Source: Candidatus Accumulibacter regalis (lineage in GTDB: Bacteria > Pseudomonadota > Gammaproteobacteria > Burkholderiales > Rhodocyclaceae). Taken from it: a DNA stretch of 64,000 nucleotides. The stretch's first letter is position 1. Every line of letters begins with the position of its first letter. Shown here piece after piece: positions 61,614-64,000 of this stretch. The stretch spans positions 1 to 64,000 of the forward strand of contig JEMY01000003.1 of assembly GCA_000585075.1 (NCBI GenBank). The letters are read 5' to 3'. Under the pieces are notes generated by a model, which saw only the letters and a program-made list of their open reading frames with translations, searched no databases and had not been told where the DNA came from. Both the position numbers and the translations under genes were made by a program.

Positions 61614-62135
61614 TCAGCCGCCGATTACGCCGCACGCGACGCGCGCGCCACCGCCGCCGAGTGGCGCCGGGTCGTCCGAGTGATTGTCGCCGCCGGCGTG
61701 CACCATCAGTGAACGGTTCTTGACGTCGGCGAGCTTGAGTCGTGGCGCCAGTACCGGGTTGCTGGCCGTGCCGTCGGCGGCAACGTAGAGCGCTGGCAGG
61801 TCGCCGAGGTGCCCGTCGCCCCAGGCTTCGGCGTGCCGATTCGTTCCCTGCGGATCGAGATGCCCACCCGCCGCCAGTGCGGCGATGGCCACGCCGTCCC
61901 TGTCGCCGGGGGTGCACGCCGGCTTGTCGTGCACATGGAAGCCATGCAGACCCGGCGTCAAGCCCTTGAGCGCGGGATAGAAAGCCAGGCCGTACGGGGT
62001 TTCAACGATGCGCACCGTTCCCACCGCGGAGCCGACACCCTGGCTGCTGGCCAGATTCAGGGTGACGGTGGTCTCTGCGGCGAAGGCGAGAGCAGGGCAC
62101 AGCAAGCAGGCGACGATGCTAAGGGAAGTTTTCAT
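61614..62135 (-). CDS. sodC: Cu/Zn superoxide dismutase family protein (periplasmic)
   Basis: A 173-residue protein with a signal peptide ([19 protein letters not shown]). The metal and structural motifs are intact: '[13 protein letters not shown]' (copper His pair and first disulfide Cys), '[31 protein letters not shown]' (bridging His, Zn ligands), '[15 protein letters not shown]' (last copper His) and '[12 protein letters not shown]' (second disulfide Cys). It should dismute superoxide in the periplasm. It is convergent with the hydrolase gene, with 42 bases between them. Confidence 0.92.
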   Translation of the reverse strand: MKTSLSIVACLLCPALAFAAETTVTLNLASSQGVGSAVGTVRIVETPYGLAFYPALKGLTPGLHGFHVHDKPACTPGDRDGVAIAALAAGGHLDPQGTNRHAEAWGDGHLGDLPALYVAADGTASNPVLAPRLKLADVKNRSLMVHAGGDNHSDDPAPLGGGGARVACGVIGG

Positions 62136-62500
62136 GGGATTTTCCTTGGGTGGAAGAGCCGTTCACGCGGCTGGGCGAGTACCTGTCCGCCCGCCTTGTC
62201 GAGCGCGGTGCGCCGCCATTGGCGCGCAGGGACGCGAACAAGCCGCGCCGAGAGAGGCCGGCGGGACTGATCGTGCGGCCATGATAGCGACTTGCGGAAG
62301 CCGAGAGCAAGGCCGCCAGCGCTGCGCCGGGGGAACAATGGCGGGTACGCTCGGCGCAGGCACCCGATCGGGGGCAGGAAATGAGAGCGACGGGGGGCGG
62401 GCCCCTTGGCGGCAGCACTGGCGTGCGCAGCTGAACTTCAGCATCTCTTAAGCTTGTCCCCTCAGCATTGGCCGCCAGGCTTTCTTGTCGAGGTATTCCG
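62136..62500. other. Gene-free region between sodC and the YejM-like gene
   Basis: About 365 bases, divergent promoters expected. No convincing protein frame, repeat or terminator was found. The short frames that can be read here on both strands look like GC-rich shadows. Confidence 0.5.
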
Positions 62501-64000
62501 GTGACACAAATTCAGCGCGCACTGCGGCGCTTCTACGTCGTCATGTTCGTCTTCCTGTGCCTGCTGCTGGTGCAGTACTGGCCGTTCATCGAGGCCTCCG
62601 AGGCGAGCGTTTTTCTCTTCGCTGCGCTCTCGTCTCTGGCCGACGCGGCGATTTTTCTGGCGCCGGTGGTGGTCATTGGCCTGCTGTTGGAACGTGTCTT
62701 TCGCCCTCGCGCTGGCCCATGTCCGCGCTGGAAAGCGATGCTGGTCTACGGGCCGGTCTGGTTGCTCAGCCTGCTCGTCGTCTTGCTGCTGTTCATCGAC
62801 CTGCAGCTGTTCAAGCTTTACGAGTACCACATCAACGCCTTCGTCTGGAATCTGGTGACTACGCCAGGCGGGCTTGCCGCGCTCGGGGCGAGCGAGCAGA
62901 CGATCCACACCTTGGTTGCGCTGGTCGTCGTCGCTGCGGCGGTGCTGGCGGTTCTGCTCGCTGCGCTGCACCGCTTCGCCGCGCGAGAGCCTGGTGGGCC
63001 GGGACGTTTCGCGCATCGTCGGGCAGCAAGCCTGACCGCCCTTCTGCTGGTGACGCTGTTCGTCACCGAAGGGGTCTATGCGTTCAGCGCGTACACCGGC
63101 AAGGAGTCGTATCTGCAGGCGGCGTCGGTGCTGCCGTTTCATCTCAATACCAGTGCCACGGCGTTGCTACGCCGACTCGGCGTGGCGCCGGCGGAAAAAT
63201 CCAATACGCTGAAACTCGCCAAGGGAAAGGTCAGCTATCCGCTGCAGCCGATTACCACGACGGCCAAGGAGAGATACCCGAACATCATCTGGCTGACCGC
63301 TGAATCGTTTCGCTGGGACCTGTTCAATGCCGAGGTGACGCCGAATCTCTGGGCCTTCGCCAAGCAGTCGATGAGCTTCAAACATCATTACAGCGGCGGC
63401 AACCGAACGCGCATGGGCCTGTTCTCGATGTTCTACGGCTTGCACGCGCCCTATTGGTACAGTTTCCAGGAGCAGCGGGTGCGGCCGGTGTTGATCGACC
63501 TGCTGATCGACAAGGGCTATCTCTTCTCATTGCGCACGAGCCAGAGCTTCACCTATCCGGAGCTCAACGATACTGTTTTTGCCGACATGCCGGCGGGCAC
63601 GCTGATGCAGGCGCTGAGCGACGGCGAGCCCTGGCGGCGCGATCAGCAGAACGTCGACAACATGCTCACCGAACTGGCGGGCGCCGACGGCGCCAGGCCG
63701 CGTTTCATGTTCATGTTCTTCGAGGCGACACACGCTCCTTACACCTTCCCGGAGTCGGCGGTCATCCGGCCCGACTATCTGCGCGAGGTGAATTACGCCA
63801 AGCTGGACTTGCTGACCAACGTCGATGCCATCCACCAGCGCTACATCAACGCGGCGCACTTCGTCGATGCCCAGGTCGGACGCCTCCTGGACTACCTGCA
63901 GGCCAACCATCAACTGGACAACACCGTCGTCCTGTTCACCGGTGACCACGGCGAAGAGTTTATGGAGAACGGCCATTGGGGACACGGGCACGGCAACTAT
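62501..64000 (+). CDS. YejM/PbgA-like sulfatase-fold membrane protein (3' truncated by window)
   Basis: The frame from a GTG (gagg 8 bases upstream) stays open for 500 codons to the window end. The first ~210 residues hold five hydrophobic helices ('VVMFVFLCLLLVQYW', 'ASVFLFAALSSLADAAIFLAPVVVIGLLL', 'WLLSLLVVLLLFIDLQLFKLYEYHINAFVWNLV'), as in DUF3413/YejM. The soluble part has 'YPNIIWLTAESFRWDLFNAEVTPNLWAFAKQSMSFKHHYSGGNRTRMGLFSMFYGLHAPYWYSF', and ends here with 'NTVVLFTGDHGEEFMENGHWGHGHGNY'. In E. coli YejM the catalytic metal ligands are degenerate and the protein regulates LPS synthesis through LapB; this one retains the GDHGE block of active sulfatase-like enzymes. Confidence 0.85.
   Translation, partial: MTQIQRALRRFYVVMFVFLCLLLVQYWPFIEASEASVFLFAALSSLADAAIFLAPVVVIGLLLERVFRPRAGPCPRWKAMLVYGPVWLLSLLVVLLLFIDLQLFKLYEYHINAFVWNLVTTPGGLAALGASEQTIHTLVALVVVAAAVLAVLLAALHRFAAREPGGPGRFAHRRAASLTALLLVTLFVTEGVYAFSAYTGKESYLQAASVLPFHLNTSATALLRRLGVAPAEKSNTLKLAKGKVSYPLQPITTTAKERYPNIIWLTAESFRWDLFNAEVTPNLWAFAKQSMSFKHHYSGGNRTRMGLFSMFYGLHAPYWYSFQEQRVRPVLIDLLIDKGYLFSLRTSQSFTYPELNDTVFADMPAGTLMQALSDGEPWRRDQQNVDNMLTELAGADGARPRFMFMFFEATHAPYTFPESAVIRPDYLREVNYAKLDLLTNVDAIHQRYINAAHFVDAQVGRLLDYLQANHQLDNTVVLFTGDHGEEFMENGHWGHGHGNY

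Overview
The window is GC-rich, densely coded chromosomal DNA that looks like a betaproteobacterium of the Rhodocyclales, plausibly a 'Candidatus Accumulibacter'-like organism. The evidence is indirect. There are two PEP-CTERM (exosortase-sorted) proteins, one with a sigma-54-like promoter; the housekeeping blocks prfB-lysS, rpfE-recJ and lolC-lolD; a ZapE homologue; and a propionate-type CoA-transferase. No rRNA operon is present to settle taxonomy. One tRNA (Lys-UUU) was found.

Layout. 0-2 kb: the 3' end of a secretin-like gene with a cohesin-type C-terminus, then three overlapping or abutting pseudopilin genes. 2-8 kb: a GAF protein, a PEP-CTERM protein, and a divergent metal-homeostasis-like cluster (DUF411 protein and a small exported protein on one side; a CusR/CopR-type response regulator and a histidine-tailed DMT permease on the other). 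8-13 kb: a DUF4124 protein, tRNA-Lys with a consensus promoter and terminator, a YdjM-like membrane hydrolase, a lipoprotein, a haloacid dehalogenase, and a 1.2-kb array of three ~0.4-kb repeats. 13-17 kb: yghU-like GST, an eroded DsbA-like remnant, an aldo/keto reductase, and a decayed accessory patch (MNT nucleotidyltransferase, frameshifted HEPN partner, another frameshifted remnant). 17-20 kb: a reverse operon of DOMON-like protein, NamZ-like DUF1343 protein and DinB polymerase.

20-35 kb: a GntP permease with a periplasmic binding protein, YggT and TPR proteins, a second PEP-CTERM protein, the CoA-transferase, a four-gene block (tandem-DUF1538 membrane protein, PII-like protein, CBS-pair protein, unknown protein), queD, the 5-oxoprolinase genes pxpB-pxpC-pxpA, and zapE. 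35-46 kb: metY, mnmC(o), lysS, an Ivy-like inhibitor and prfB (programmed frameshift) on the minus strand; then a chemoreceptor, a CatB-type acetyltransferase, a small Cys-rich protein and mgtE on the plus strand. 46-64 kb: recJ and rpfE (minus), lolC-lolD, a second chemoreceptor, comEC, a propeller-GGDEF diguanylate cyclase, a small unknown protein, an alpha/beta hydrolase, a SodC-type superoxide dismutase, and the truncated start of a YejM-like sulfatase-fold protein.

Most of the window is ordinary core genome. The least explained parts are the DUF1538/PII-like/CBS block, the metal cluster with its kinase-less regulator and His-rich permease, the tandem repeat array, and the decayed MNT/HEPN patch. 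Functions are assigned from recognised motifs and family resemblance only; no database search was run.
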